In this document: one piece after another, positions 6,732 through 14,439 of the stretch
How positions within the stretch are numbered: position 1 is the stretch's first letter
Layout: the number at the start of each line of letters is the position of its first letter
NCBI GenBank assembly: GCA_902492855.1
Contig: CABUMU010000001.1
Span: 1 to 43,232, forward strand
DNA from: an uncultured Collinsella sp.
Lineage (GTDB): Bacteria > Actinomycetota > Coriobacteriia > Coriobacteriales > Coriobacteriaceae
Direction: 5' to 3'
DNA: 43,232 nt
Position numbers and translations under genes: made by a program
Notes under the pieces: generated by a model
Seen by the model: the letters and a program-made list of their open reading frames with translations, nothing else
Told to the model about the DNA's origin: nothing
Databases searched by the model: none

Positions 6732-8762
6732 CTACAGCTCGTTGGCCGCGTGATACGCCGTGCGAATGGCGCTCGCAATGTCGGCGGTGCGCTCGCCCGA
6801 GCAGTCGCCCACGCAGGTCACGGGCACCGTCACGCCGTCCAGGTCAAACGCGTTGGCCTTGGAGCCCACGGCCATCACCACGTAATCGCAGGCGATCTTC
6901 ACCGGCTCCTCGGCGCCGTCCTCGGTGGTGCGAATGGCCTCCACGCCCTCGTCGGTAATGGAGGTCAGGCGGGTCTTCACGTGCTGCTCCACGTTATGCT
7001 CTGCAAAGTCGCTCATAATCAGCGGCAGAATGGTCTCGGACTCGCCCGCGGCAATCTTGTCGAGCATCTCGACAATCGCCACCTCGCAACCGTGCTGCAG
7101 CAGGTACTCGGCAGTCTCGGTGCCCACCAGGCCGCCGCCAATGACAGCGACGCGGCCCGTAAGCTCCACCTTGCCGGCCAGCACGTCCCAGCTCGAGACA
7201 ACCTTGTCCGAATCGGCACCCGGAACGGGGATGACCACGTCGTGCGCGCCCACTGCCACAATCGCGGCGTCGGCGGCGTTGAGATCCGCGGGGCTGGCGG
7301 CATGGTTGAGTTCAACTTTCACGCCCAGGCCGGGCAGAATCTTCTCGTAGTACTCGACCGAGCGCATGATCTCATCCTTACGCGGAGGCGCGGCCGCCAG
7401 CACAATCTGGCCGCCCAGATGATCGCTCGCCTCGTAGACGGTCACGTCGTAGCCGCGCTTGGCCGCCACGCGCGCGGCCTCCAGGCCGGCAATACCGCCG
7501 CCCACCACGGCAATCTTCTTGTCGCCCTCGCCCGGCTTGATAGCGATGGTCGCCTCGTCGCCGTTCTCGGCATTGAGCACGCACGAGATGTACTTGCGGT
7601 TTTGAATCGCGTCGACGCAGCCCTTGTTGCAGTTGAGGCACTCGCGGATGGGCTCGCCCGTGGCGGCCTTCAGCGCAATGTCGGGGTCGCACATGAGCGA
7701 ACGGCCATAAGCGATGATATCGGCGGAGCCGTCTTCCAGAATCTTCTCGCCGGCCTCAACCGAGACAACGCGGCCGACGGTTGCCACCGGCACGGAGACC
7801 AGGGCCTTGACGCGCTCGGCCACGGGCAGCGTCCAGTTGTAGGGCATGGCGCCCATGGGCGGAATGGTGTCGCCCATGTTGCCGGTGTGGTTGGCCTGTG
7901 CGACCTGAATCATATCGATGCCCGCGCCCTCGAGCAGCTTGGCAAACTCGCAGGCCTCGTCGGGCTGCAGGCCACCCTTGCCGCGCGGCGTGCCGTCGGG
8001 GTTCTCCATGATCACGGGGAGCTTGTACTCCACCATCAGCTGCGGCGCGGCTTCCTTAATGGCAGCGACGACCTCCAGCGCGTAGCGAACGCGGTTCTCG
8101 AACGAGCCGCCGTACTCGTCGGTGCGCTGGTTGAGGATTGCCGAGCACAGCGAACCCACCAGACGGTCGCCGTGGACCTCGATGGCATCGATCCCGGCCT
8201 GCTGCGCGCGAGCGGCCGAGGCAGCGATGGCCTCCTTGATCTGGGTAAGCTGCTCTACGCTCGCCTCGTTCACAAAGTGCTGCATGTCGTGGTGCAGCTT
8301 GGCGTAGGCCTGGTTGCGAATCTCGTTGGACTCGGCCATCTTGGCGGCAAAGGTCTCCTCGTCGCCAGCGGCCTTGGCCTCCTGCGCGGCCTTGGCGGCA
8401 GCCATGGATCCCATGACCATGCGGCCGACACCGGGCACGTCGTACTCGGGGTGGAACAGCTGCAGCGCGACCTTGGCGCCGTGCTTGTGGACGGCATCGG
8501 CCAGGGCCTTAAACGTGGGGATCTGGGCGTCGGTTGCCAGCTTGGGCGTGGGGCTTGCGGTCATGACGGGAGCAACGTCGCCGATGACGATGTAGCTCAC
8601 GCCGCCACGGGCCAGGCGCTCGTAAAAAGCCAGGCTGCGCTCGCCAATGGAGCCGTCACGCTCCTCGTAGCCGGTGGTCAGCGGCGGGAACATAATGCGA
8701 TTTGTGAGCTCAAGGGGGCCAACCGTAATGGGCTGGAGCAGCTTGGATGCAGGTGCGGTCAT
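6732..8762 (-). CDS. OYE-type NADH:flavin / enoate reductase-like Fe-S flavoenzyme
   Basis: A 676-residue protein with the 2,4-dienoyl-CoA reductase/BaiH-like architecture: an FMN-binding TIM barrel (about 1-365), four cluster cysteines in CLNCNKGC plus a later C (about 375-394), then two Rossmann motifs, VVGGGIAGLEAA and VIGGGLVGTE, for FAD and NAD(P)H. Such enzymes reduce C=C bonds of unsaturated acids, steroids or bile-acid intermediates in anaerobes. The barrel motif that normally reads HxxHGYL appears as IEVHGDRLVGSL: the first His is kept, the second is Arg and the Tyr is gone, so the substrate is probably atypical. An Ala/Glu-rich insertion lies near residues 118-150. The start is the second of two ATGs because AGAGG is 7 nt from it; 8768 is the alternative. 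Monocistronic with its own terminator. Confidence 0.88.
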   Translation of the reverse strand: MTAPASKLLQPITVGPLELTNRIMFPPLTTGYEERDGSIGERSLAFYERLARGGVSYIVIGDVAPVMTASPTPKLATDAQIPTFKALADAVHKHGAKVALQLFHPEYDVPGVGRMVMGSMAAAKAAQEAKAAGDEETFAAKMAESNEIRNQAYAKLHHDMQHFVNEASVEQLTQIKEAIAASAARAQQAGIDAIEVHGDRLVGSLCSAILNQRTDEYGGSFENRVRYALEVVAAIKEAAPQLMVEYKLPVIMENPDGTPRGKGGLQPDEACEFAKLLEGAGIDMIQVAQANHTGNMGDTIPPMGAMPYNWTLPVAERVKALVSVPVATVGRVVSVEAGEKILEDGSADIIAYGRSLMCDPDIALKAATGEPIRECLNCNKGCVDAIQNRKYISCVLNAENGDEATIAIKPGEGDKKIAVVGGGIAGLEAARVAAKRGYDVTVYEASDHLGGQIVLAAAPPRKDEIMRSVEYYEKILPGLGVKVELNHAASPADLNAADAAIVAVGAHDVVIPVPGADSDKVVSSWDVLAGKVELTGRVAVIGGGLVGTETAEYLLQHGCEVAIVEMLDKIAAGESETILPLIMSDFAEHNVEQHVKTRLTSITDEGVEAIRTTEDGAEEPVKIACDYVVMAVGSKANAFDLDGVTVPVTCVGDCSGERTADIASAIRTAYHAANEL

Positions 8763-8815
8763 GGACATTCCTCTCTTGTAGGCGCGGCGGCGATGGTGTC
8801 GCGTAGTTGTCTAGA

Positions 8816-8844
8816 GGATATGGCATGGGGGCACAGCGGTACAA
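8816..8844 (-). promoter_or_regulatory. Possible promoter of the OYE-type gene
   Basis: Minus strand TTGTAC, 17 bp, ATATCC, ending about 50 nt before the start codon. The match to consensus is partial. The inverted-site array begins about 65 bp further upstream, so it would lie in the upstream regulatory region. Confidence 0.35.
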
Positions 8845-8909
8845 CGAAAATCGGCGAATATCAGGTGGCGGCAGGCAGATGGGGATGGGCGGGGCGGCCC
8901 GTCGGTTTA

Positions 8910-9206
8910 TCTCAATCTGTAACAGTTACGCGGCAAAACTGGGTCTTACTGTTACAGATCGAGACATTCCTCTCGGCCCATCCTCAACAATCTAGATCTG
9001 TAACAGCTAGGCCCACTTTTGGCCCCTATCTGTTACAGATCGAGACGAACCAAACCCGCCTGCTAGAAAATCTCAATCTGTAACGGTTACTCGGCAAAAA
9101 CCGTCCCTCGTGTTACAGATTTAGACAAACGGGGCCCAACCCACCGGTATATCTAGATCTGTAACACCTAGCCGTCCAAATCGGGTCTAAATGTTACAGA
9201 TTGAGA
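8910..9206. repeat. Array of eight 15-bp sites in alternating orientation, 40-41 bp apart
   Basis: The site TCTMRATCTGTAACA occurs forward at 8910, 8991, 9071 and 9152 and inverted at 8950, 9031, 9111 and 9192. Start-to-start distances are 40, 41, 40, 40, 40, 41 and 40 bp. Each forward/inverted pair makes a unit of exactly 55 bp (8910-8964, 8991-9045, 9071-9125, 9152-9206), able to form a 13-15 bp stem around a 25-nt loop. TCTnnATCTGTAAC is invariant in all eight sites, while the 25-26 bp between sites differ. The array fills the gap between the tRNA-fMet terminator and the OYE-type gene promoter. Strict alternation rules out a normal CRISPR. Regulatory protein sites, a hairpin RNA or a recombination substrate are all possible; function unknown. 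Confidence 0.95.
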
Positions 9207-9255
9207 TTTTGTTTGAGAGGCCGAGAATTGGACCGAATACACAGCCCCGGAATAA

Positions 9256-9286
9256 CAAAAAAGCTCGCCGGCTAGGCCGACGAGCT
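9256..9286 (-). terminator. Terminator of the tRNA-fMet gene
   Basis: Minus strand AGCTCGTCGGC-CTA-GCCGGCGAGCT, an 11-bp stem with one G-U pair, followed by TTTTTTG, 9 nt past the CCA end of the tRNA. Confidence 0.92.
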
Positions 9287-9295
9287 GCAAGTTCT

Positions 9296-9372
9296 TGGTC
9301 GCGGGGGCAGGATTTGAACCTACGACCTCCGGGTTATGAGCCCGGCGAGCTACCAGACTGCTCCACCCCGCA
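9296..9372 (-). tRNA. Initiator tRNA-fMet (CAU)
   Basis: A 77-nt tRNA with anticodon CAU and encoded CCA. The anticodon stem carries the three consecutive G-C pairs (CCGGG/CCCGG) typical of initiators. The first acceptor position is U1 against G72, not a Watson-Crick pair; initiators are marked by an unpaired or weak 1-72 position (C1-A72 in E. coli). The T-arm is GTAGG-TTCAAAT-CCTGC. It is transcribed alone with its own promoter and terminator. Confidence 0.96.
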
Positions 9373-9403
9373 ATGTCTGGGCGCCTCATGTGCGCAAGAA
9401 AGA

Positions 9404-9432
9404 ATATTACGTGGGAGTTCGGTAAACGGCAA
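9404..9432 (-). promoter_or_regulatory. Promoter of tRNA-fMet
   Basis: Minus strand TTGCCG, 17-bp spacer, TAATAT, with the tRNA 5' end 31 nt past the -10 box. The spacing and position fit a vegetative promoter. Confidence 0.6.
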
Positions 9433-9568
9433 GGAAAATCTCGTAGAGCATAATTCCTTCATATTTATACCCCTCAACCCATATCACCGTAAACGAATCG
9501 TAGCCTGGCGCCGTCGTCGGCGCGTATACAATGGTGCGCGTCCTTTTACGCCGACACCTGGAGTAGAC

Positions 9569-10342
9569 ATGCTGCTCGCTATCGATATGGGAAACACGCA
9601 GACGGCCATGGGCCTGTTTGACGGAGACGAGCTGGTGCAGTCGTGGCGCATGCCCACCGACCGCTCCTATACCGCCGACGAGATCCACGTGCGCCTGATG
9701 GGCTTCTTTAAGATGTACGACCTCTCGCTCGGCGCGGTCGACGCGATCGCCTTTGCCGGCGTGGTGCCACAGCTCTCGCGCGAGTGGCACGCCGTGGCCA
9801 ACCGTATCGCGGCAGACGCCATCGTCATTGGGCCGCAGACGGCGGCCGTGACCAAGCTGCGGGCGGCGCGCCCCCAGGCCGTTGGTGCCGACCGCATCGC
9901 CAACGCCGTCGCTGCCGAGACCTTCTACGGCGCCCCGGCGATCGTGGTGGACTTTGGCACCGCGACCAATATCGACGTCATCGATGAGGACGGTTATTAC
10001 ATTGGCGGAGCGATCGCGCCGGGCATTCGCATCTCCATGGACGCGCTTGCCGCCCGTGCCGCCAAGCTCGCCAGCGTGCCGCTCGAGGCGCCCGAGCACG
10101 CCATCGGCCGCGATACCGAGGAGTGCATCAAGGTCGGCGCCGTAACGGGCGCCGCCGCCATGGCTGAGGGCCTGGTCGCGCGCATGAAGCGCGAGCTGGG
10201 CCGCGAGGATGCCACCGTTATCGCCACGGGCGGTCTCGCCAGCATCGTCGCCGATTCGACCGATGCCTTCGACGTGGTCGACGGCCAACTCACCATCAAG
10301 GGCATCTGCGAAATCTACCGCCGCATGCAGGAGCTGGGATAG
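9569..10342 (+). CDS. coaX: Type III pantothenate kinase
   Basis: A 257-residue ASKHA-fold kinase that phosphorylates pantothenate in the first step of coenzyme A synthesis. The N-terminal phosphate loop LLAIDMGNTQTAMGLF is typical, followed by PQAVGADRIANAV (catalytic Asp and pantothenate-binding region), VVDFGTATNIDVID and GGAIAPGI. Length matches the family. The ATG at 9569 is chosen because the pantothenate kinase fold begins there and CTGGAG lies just upstream; the reading frame is open further 5' but runs through the tRNA. TATACAAT at about 9525-9532 may be its -10 box. It is a single gene ending near the 43-bp palindrome at 10400. Confidence 0.95.
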   Translation: MLLAIDMGNTQTAMGLFDGDELVQSWRMPTDRSYTADEIHVRLMGFFKMYDLSLGAVDAIAFAGVVPQLSREWHAVANRIAADAIVIGPQTAAVTKLRAARPQAVGADRIANAVAAETFYGAPAIVVDFGTATNIDVIDEDGYYIGGAIAPGIRISMDALAARAAKLASVPLEAPEHAIGRDTEECIKVGAVTGAAAMAEGLVARMKRELGREDATVIATGGLASIVADSTDAFDVVDGQLTIKGICEIYRRMQELG

Positions 10343-10399
10343 AGCAGGGGCTTAAGTCAAGCAAGCCCGATGCCACAGTCCCCGCAAATGCTCGCCAAG

Positions 10400-10442
10400 C
10401 CTATTCCTCAAAACTGAAAAATTTTCAATTTTGAGGAATAGG
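10400..10442. repeat. 43-bp palindrome, copy 1 (possible bidirectional terminator)
   Basis: Two 21-nt arms (CCTATTCCTCAAAACTGAA... and its complement, one mismatch) around a single central base. It lies between the converging coaX and ATPase genes, 9 bp past the ATPase stop, and shares its sequence with copies at 11674 and 11759. As RNA it would be a long hairpin, so it may terminate transcription from both sides. Confidence 0.93.
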
Positions 10443-10450
10443 GCTTTCTG

Positions 10451-11647
10451 CTAGGCCTCGTCGCACAGCCACCTCGCCAGGTCCACGATCTGCACCCCAT
10501 TGCGGTCCGTGGCCTCGTGATGCGTGCGGGCGAGAATCATCTTGGGGTACGCGTCGCCAATGCTCAGCAGTGGTGAAATCTCGCGTTCAAATGTCTTATC
10601 CGAGCTGATGTCGTCGCTCACCTGAATGTAGAGCTTCTCGCTTCGCTTGATTGCTACAAAGTCTATTTCCTTTTTATAGAGCACGCCGACGTATACCTCG
10701 TATCCGCGGCGCAGCAGCTCGATTGCCACCATGTTCTCGTATACGCGTCCCCAATCCATATCACGTGTACCGAGCAGCGCGTATTTGAACGCGTGGTCTG
10801 CCAGGTAATACTTCTCGCCGCTCTTAAGGTATTTTTTGCCGTGGATGTCGTACCGACGAACTTTATAGAAGGCAAACGCATCGCACAGGTACCCCATGTA
10901 CGTGCCGACCGTCTTGTTCGTAATCTTTAGCCCATCCGCATTTAATGCATCAGTAATGTTGCGTGCCGACGTAATGTTGGAAACGTTGTCCATCATGTAA
11001 TCGGCAATGCGCAGCAGCGCCGATTCGTTTCTCACGTTATGCCGCTGCACGATATCTCTCACAATGAGCGTCTTGAAGACGTTGGAGAGATATTGATAGC
11101 GCTGCTCCTGCAGTGGATAAGGGTAAGAGCCGGACATACCGCCGGTTCTCGCGTACTCATCGAAGTCGCGGTCGACCTCGCCCTCGTCGCCATAGAGACG
11201 ATACTCCTCAAACGAGAATGGGAAAACCTCGATCTCGAACGTACGCCCCGTAAAGAGCGTCGACAGATCGCTCGACAGCAAAAAGGCATTCGATCCGGTG
11301 ATGAAGATGTCGTACTGCTCGGATGCGTGAAGGCTGTTGATCGCACGTTCAAAGCCGTCGCACATCTGAACCTCATCGATAAGCAGGAAGTTTTGCTTGC
11401 CGGGCACTCGATGATCTTTTACATAGGCGAGCAACGCGTGATACTCGAGCAAGTTCTCGAACTCATCGAGGTTGTAGTTGATATGGATGACATTCGAATT
11501 GGACAGATTTGCCTCCACGTAATCGCGGAGGGCCTCGAGCAATTTTGATTTACCGCTACGACGGATGCCCGTGATGACCTTGATGTCCGGCACGCCAATA
11601 AGACTCGTCAACGTGTCCATATATGACGTTCTATTGATGAGTTTCAT
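10451..11647 (-). CDS. AAA-type ATPase with C-terminal DUF4143 domain
   Basis: A 398-residue member of the widespread prokaryotic ATPases of unknown role that pair an AAA domain with DUF4143. Walker A is GIRRSGKS (about 27-34), Walker B is FLLIDEVQ (about 87-94), and ITGSNAFLLSSDLSTLFTGR carries the sensor-type segment usual in this family. The C-terminal part (about 200-390) contains YYLADHAFKYALLG and the YKKEIDFVAIK segment, whose E-I-D-F-V resembles the nuclease-like core of DUF4143. A strong GAGGAGG site precedes the ATG. The gene is less GC-rich than its neighbours and is bracketed by palindromes at 10400 and 11674, suggesting an acquired module. No partner protein is encoded next to it. 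Confidence 0.88.
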   Translation of the reverse strand: MKLINRTSYMDTLTSLIGVPDIKVITGIRRSGKSKLLEALRDYVEANLSNSNVIHINYNLDEFENLLEYHALLAYVKDHRVPGKQNFLLIDEVQMCDGFERAINSLHASEQYDIFITGSNAFLLSSDLSTLFTGRTFEIEVFPFSFEEYRLYGDEGEVDRDFDEYARTGGMSGSYPYPLQEQRYQYLSNVFKTLIVRDIVQRHNVRNESALLRIADYMMDNVSNITSARNITDALNADGLKITNKTVGTYMGYLCDAFAFYKVRRYDIHGKKYLKSGEKYYLADHAFKYALLGTRDMDWGRVYENMVAIELLRRGYEVYVGVLYKKEIDFVAIKRSEKLYIQVSDDISSDKTFEREISPLLSIGDAYPKMILARTHHEATDRNGVQIVDLARWLCDEA

Positions 11648-11673
11648 CGGGGCCTCCTCGCGGTCTTTTATCG

Positions 11674-11714
11674 CTATTCCTCAAAACTGAAAAAATTTCA
11701 GTTTTGAGGAATAG
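11674..11714. repeat. 41-bp palindrome, copy 2
   Basis: Perfect 19-nt arms (CTATTCCTCAAAACTGAAA and its complement) around AAA. It lies 26 bp upstream of the ATPase start, in its promoter or leader. Same family as 10400 and 11759. Confidence 0.93.
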
Positions 11715-11758
11715 GCTCTATAGCGAATATACCTCGAGAAAGACCGAGCTGCCTTAAT

Positions 11759-11801
11759 CCTATTCCTCAAAAACGAAAATTTTTCAGTTTTGAGGAATAG
11801 G
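11759..11801. repeat. 43-bp palindrome, copy 3
   Basis: Third copy of the CCTATTCCTCAAAA palindrome, with one A-for-C type difference in the left arm, 44 bp from copy 2. Between copies 2 and 3 there is no gene. Confidence 0.92.
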
Positions 11802-11828
11802 GCGCTGGCAACCCATTCCCCAGATAGG

Positions 11829-11861
11829 CGAAACCCTCCCCGGCACAGGCCGAGGAGGGCT
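11829..11861 (-). terminator. Terminator of the folPK/BirA-like genes
   Basis: Minus strand CCCTCCTCGGC-CTGT-GCCGGGGAGGG, an 11-bp stem with one G-U pair, followed by TTTCGCC. About 40 nt past the BirA-like stop. Confidence 0.7.
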
Positions 11862-11899
11862 TCGTTGTCATCGTTGTCTTTGAGCGCTGGCGCCTCGCG

Positions 11900-12601
11900 T
11901 TACAGTCCGCGAATTCGTACGGCCTCGGGCGGAAACTCCTGCTCGCCGGCATCGGTCTTGATGGTCGCGCGGCCCCAGATGTCCAAGCCCGCAAACACGC
12001 CCACCGCGAGCGGCAAACCGTTGGGCGACACCGCCGCAACCTGGCGGCCCAGCAGCGGCACCATGTCGAAGTACTCGCCCAGCACGGGAGCCAGCGGCCC
12101 TGCGGCGCCTTGCGGCGTGTTGGCAACAGCCGCCCAGGCGTCCACGCGGGTCAGCACGGCGGCGGCCAACTCTTCGACCAGCGCTTCGTCGGCCATATCT
12201 ACACCGAGCTCGCTCAGCGCCGAACGCTCAATATCCACCGTCACGGCACCGAACATGCCCGCAGCACCGGCACCGCCGTTCACGGTAACACGCGCGAACG
12301 ACGTCTCAAACGCGGGCGCGCCGCACACAATGTCGCTCGGCCACTGGATACCCACCTTACCGGCAAGGCCCAACCCCGGCGTCGAAGCCGTGCCCACGAG
12401 CGCGTCCATCATGCCCATCGCGGCCACAAACGGCAGGCCATGGAAGGCATGCATGCTCACATCGGGGCGCACAACCAGCGAAAACGTCAGCGATGCATCG
12501 CCCGCACTCCACGCGCACCAGCCCGCGGACACGCCCTCGCGGCCCGCGTCACGCGCCGCGTCGAGCTCGGTACCGGCGGCAACAGCATTCATCTCGATCA
12601 T
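11900..12601 (-). CDS. Degenerate biotin-protein-ligase-like (BirA fold) protein
   Basis: 233 residues with the outline of a BirA/LplA catalytic fold followed by a small C-terminal SH3-like part. The segments SLTFSLVVRP, LPFVAAMGMMDAL, IQWPSDIV and ARV-TVNGGAG align with the corresponding strands and helices of biotin ligases. Two hallmarks are missing: the GRGRxGR biotinyl-AMP loop is replaced by a stretch without arginines (SAGWCAWSAGDA), and the KWPND lysine is Gln (QWPSD). It is therefore probably inactive as a classical ligase or acts on something else. The ATG follows the FolP-FolK stop with no gap (TAGATG), so the two are translationally coupled. Fold assignment is moderately sure; function is unknown. 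Confidence 0.65.
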   Translation of the reverse strand: MIEMNAVAAGTELDAARDAGREGVSAGWCAWSAGDASLTFSLVVRPDVSMHAFHGLPFVAAMGMMDALVGTASTPGLGLAGKVGIQWPSDIVCGAPAFETSFARVTVNGGAGAAGMFGAVTVDIERSALSELGVDMADEALVEELAAAVLTRVDAWAAVANTPQGAAGPLAPVLGEYFDMVPLLGRQVAAVSPNGLPLAVGVFAGLDIWGRATIKTDAGEQEFPPEAVRIRGL

Positions 12602-14344
12602 CTACATACGCCCCAATTCGCCAACGATATGGCCCACGCGGTCCTCGGGCTCCTTGACCTCGACACCGTTGTAGCGGAAGAACCGCGCCGGGTCGTGCAT
12701 CAGGTCCTCGAGCGGCACCAGCACAAAGTCGCGCTCGCCAATGAGAGGATGCGGCAGGCGCAGCTTTTTGCCGCCGTGGGTCTCGCCATCCATCCACAGC
12801 AGGTCCAGGTCGATGGTGCGCGGGCCGTTGACCTTGGCCTTCTTGGAGCGGTCGCGTCCCAGCTCGGCCTCGATCTTCATGAGCTCGTCGAGCAGCACCA
12901 ACGGCGCCAGCTCGGTCTTGATCTCGATGACGGCGTTGGCAAACGCGTCCTGGCGCGTCTCGTAGGCCGGCTCGCTCTCGTAAATCTTGGAGGAGTTGGA
13001 CACGCAGGTGAGTGGAATCTCGGCGATCATCTCGCGTGCGGCGCGAATGTTGTCGCAGCGATGCCCCAGGTTGGAGCCCACGGCCACAAACGCGCGGCGC
13101 GGCTGCGGCTTGGCAACCGCCCAGTAGCCGTTCAGGAACTGCGCAAAACCCGCGGCGTCGTGCACGCGCACGATGTTGGCACCGGCCTGGATGGCGCCCA
13201 GGCACACGCCAAACGTAGCGGCATCGCGCTCGGCGGCCTCGGTCACGCCCGAGACGGCACCCACAAAGCGCTTGCGCGACACGGCGCACATGAGCGGATA
13301 GCCCAGTGACGCCATCTTGGCAGTCTCGCGCTGGATGACGATGTCCTCGTTAGCCGACTTACCAAAGCCCGGGCCAGGATCGATGCAGATGCGGTCGCGC
13401 GACACGCCGGCATGGATGAGCGTGCGGGCCTGGTCGGACAGAAAGCCCATAACGCGGCGCATGATGGGCGCCGAATCGGGCAGGGTGAAGCGGCGGAGCT
13501 GCGAGGTGGGCACGTAGGCTTCCTCGCGGCGGGCGCTGCGGCGCATCATGGTGGCCAGGCGGTCATTGGGCTCCGATGCGGCCTCGGTGGCTGCGGGCGC
13601 GGCCTCGGGCGCAAGCGCGACGGTCTCGGCGGCAGCAGCCTGCTCGGCGGCCGGCGTCTCCTGCTCGCTTGCAGGCTCGGACGTGGGCTCCGGTTCGCCA
13701 AACGGCAACGAGGGCTGCACCACGCCGCCCGGAAGCTTGGCCTCCGGCTTAGGATCGCCCAGCAACTTGCCGCGACGGCGACGGGCCGGCTTCTCGGCCT
13801 CGCGCGCGGCCTCGGCAGCCGCCTCGCGCGCCTTCTCGGCAACAAACGCCGCTGCCGAGGTATCGAGCTGCACCGTTGCGTGCGTGCGGGTGGGCGCGGC
13901 GACCTCGCCGGCATGCATCACGATGACGCCGCAGGTGCTCGTCTTAACAAACTCGACCATCTTGGGATCGGTGAAGCCGGTCACGTCGTTGACGATCGAG
14001 GCGCCGCAGCGCACGGCCGCCTTGGCAACCGCCACATGACGCGTGTCGATCGAGACGATGGCGCCCTCCTTGGCCAGCGCGCGAACCACGGGCAGCACGC
14101 GGCGAGCCTCCTCGTCGGGGTTGACCGGGGTAAAACCAGGGCGCGTGGGCTCGCCGCCCACGTCGATGATGTCGGCGCCGGCGTCGAGCATCGCTAGGCC
14201 GTACTCGATGGCGGCGTCCGGGTCGAAGTGCTCCCCGCCATCGCTAAACGAATCGGGCGTCACGTTGAGGACGCCCATGATGCGCGGACGGTCAAAGCTG
14301 AGCTCGTACTTTCCGCACCGCCATGTCTTGCTGTCGTTCGCCAT
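12602..14344 (-). CDS. folP-folK: Bifunctional dihydropteroate synthase / HPPK (FolP-FolK fusion)
   Basis: A 580-residue folate-synthesis enzyme. The N-terminal DHPS joins p-aminobenzoate to the pterin diphosphate: NVTPDSFSDGG (27-37), GGEPTRPG (63-70), ND (119-120), IDPGPGFGKS (321-330), SRKRFVG (356-362) and RVHD (393-396). The C-terminal HPPK that makes its substrate spans about 415-580, with AFVAVGSNLG (418-427) and GPRTIDLDLLW (507-517). Residues about 150-290, in the loop after the VMHAG strand, are an unusual Ala/Glu/Pro-rich insertion of some 140 residues absent from ordinary DHPS. The start is the ATG of MANDSK, 6 nt after AGGAGG; the ATG two codons earlier abuts that site. The gene is followed without gap by the BirA-like gene. 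Confidence 0.94.
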   Translation of the reverse strand: MANDSKTWRCGKYELSFDRPRIMGVLNVTPDSFSDGGEHFDPDAAIEYGLAMLDAGADIIDVGGEPTRPGFTPVNPDEEARRVLPVVRALAKEGAIVSIDTRHVAVAKAAVRCGASIVNDVTGFTDPKMVEFVKTSTCGVIVMHAGEVAAPTRTHATVQLDTSAAAFVAEKAREAAAEAAREAEKPARRRRGKLLGDPKPEAKLPGGVVQPSLPFGEPEPTSEPASEQETPAAEQAAAAETVALAPEAAPAATEAASEPNDRLATMMRRSARREEAYVPTSQLRRFTLPDSAPIMRRVMGFLSDQARTLIHAGVSRDRICIDPGPGFGKSANEDIVIQRETAKMASLGYPLMCAVSRKRFVGAVSGVTEAAERDAATFGVCLGAIQAGANIVRVHDAAGFAQFLNGYWAVAKPQPRRAFVAVGSNLGHRCDNIRAAREMIAEIPLTCVSNSSKIYESEPAYETRQDAFANAVIEIKTELAPLVLLDELMKIEAELGRDRSKKAKVNGPRTIDLDLLWMDGETHGGKKLRLPHPLIGERDFVLVPLEDLMHDPARFFRYNGVEVKEPEDRVGHIVGELGRM

Positions 14345-14439
14345 GAACATCCTCCTAAAATGCCCACGCCGCCGAGCTTGGGGAGCTGGCGGCGGGGTCG
14401 CTTTGCACTCAGTCTTTCTATTGTATCCGCGCGCGCGGG

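Noticed and set aside
8910..9206. CRISPR array
   Set aside because: Repeats alternate in orientation, are only 15 bp, spacers show partial similarity between units, and no cas gene is in the window.
9191..9568. N-terminal extension of CoaX
   Set aside because: The upstream frame crosses the tRNA-fMet gene and a terminator; the kinase fold begins at 9569.
10400..11801. Insertion sequence carrying the DUF4143 ATPase
   Set aside because: The ATPase is not a transposase and no DDE or serine recombinase is nearby; only the palindromes suggest mobility.
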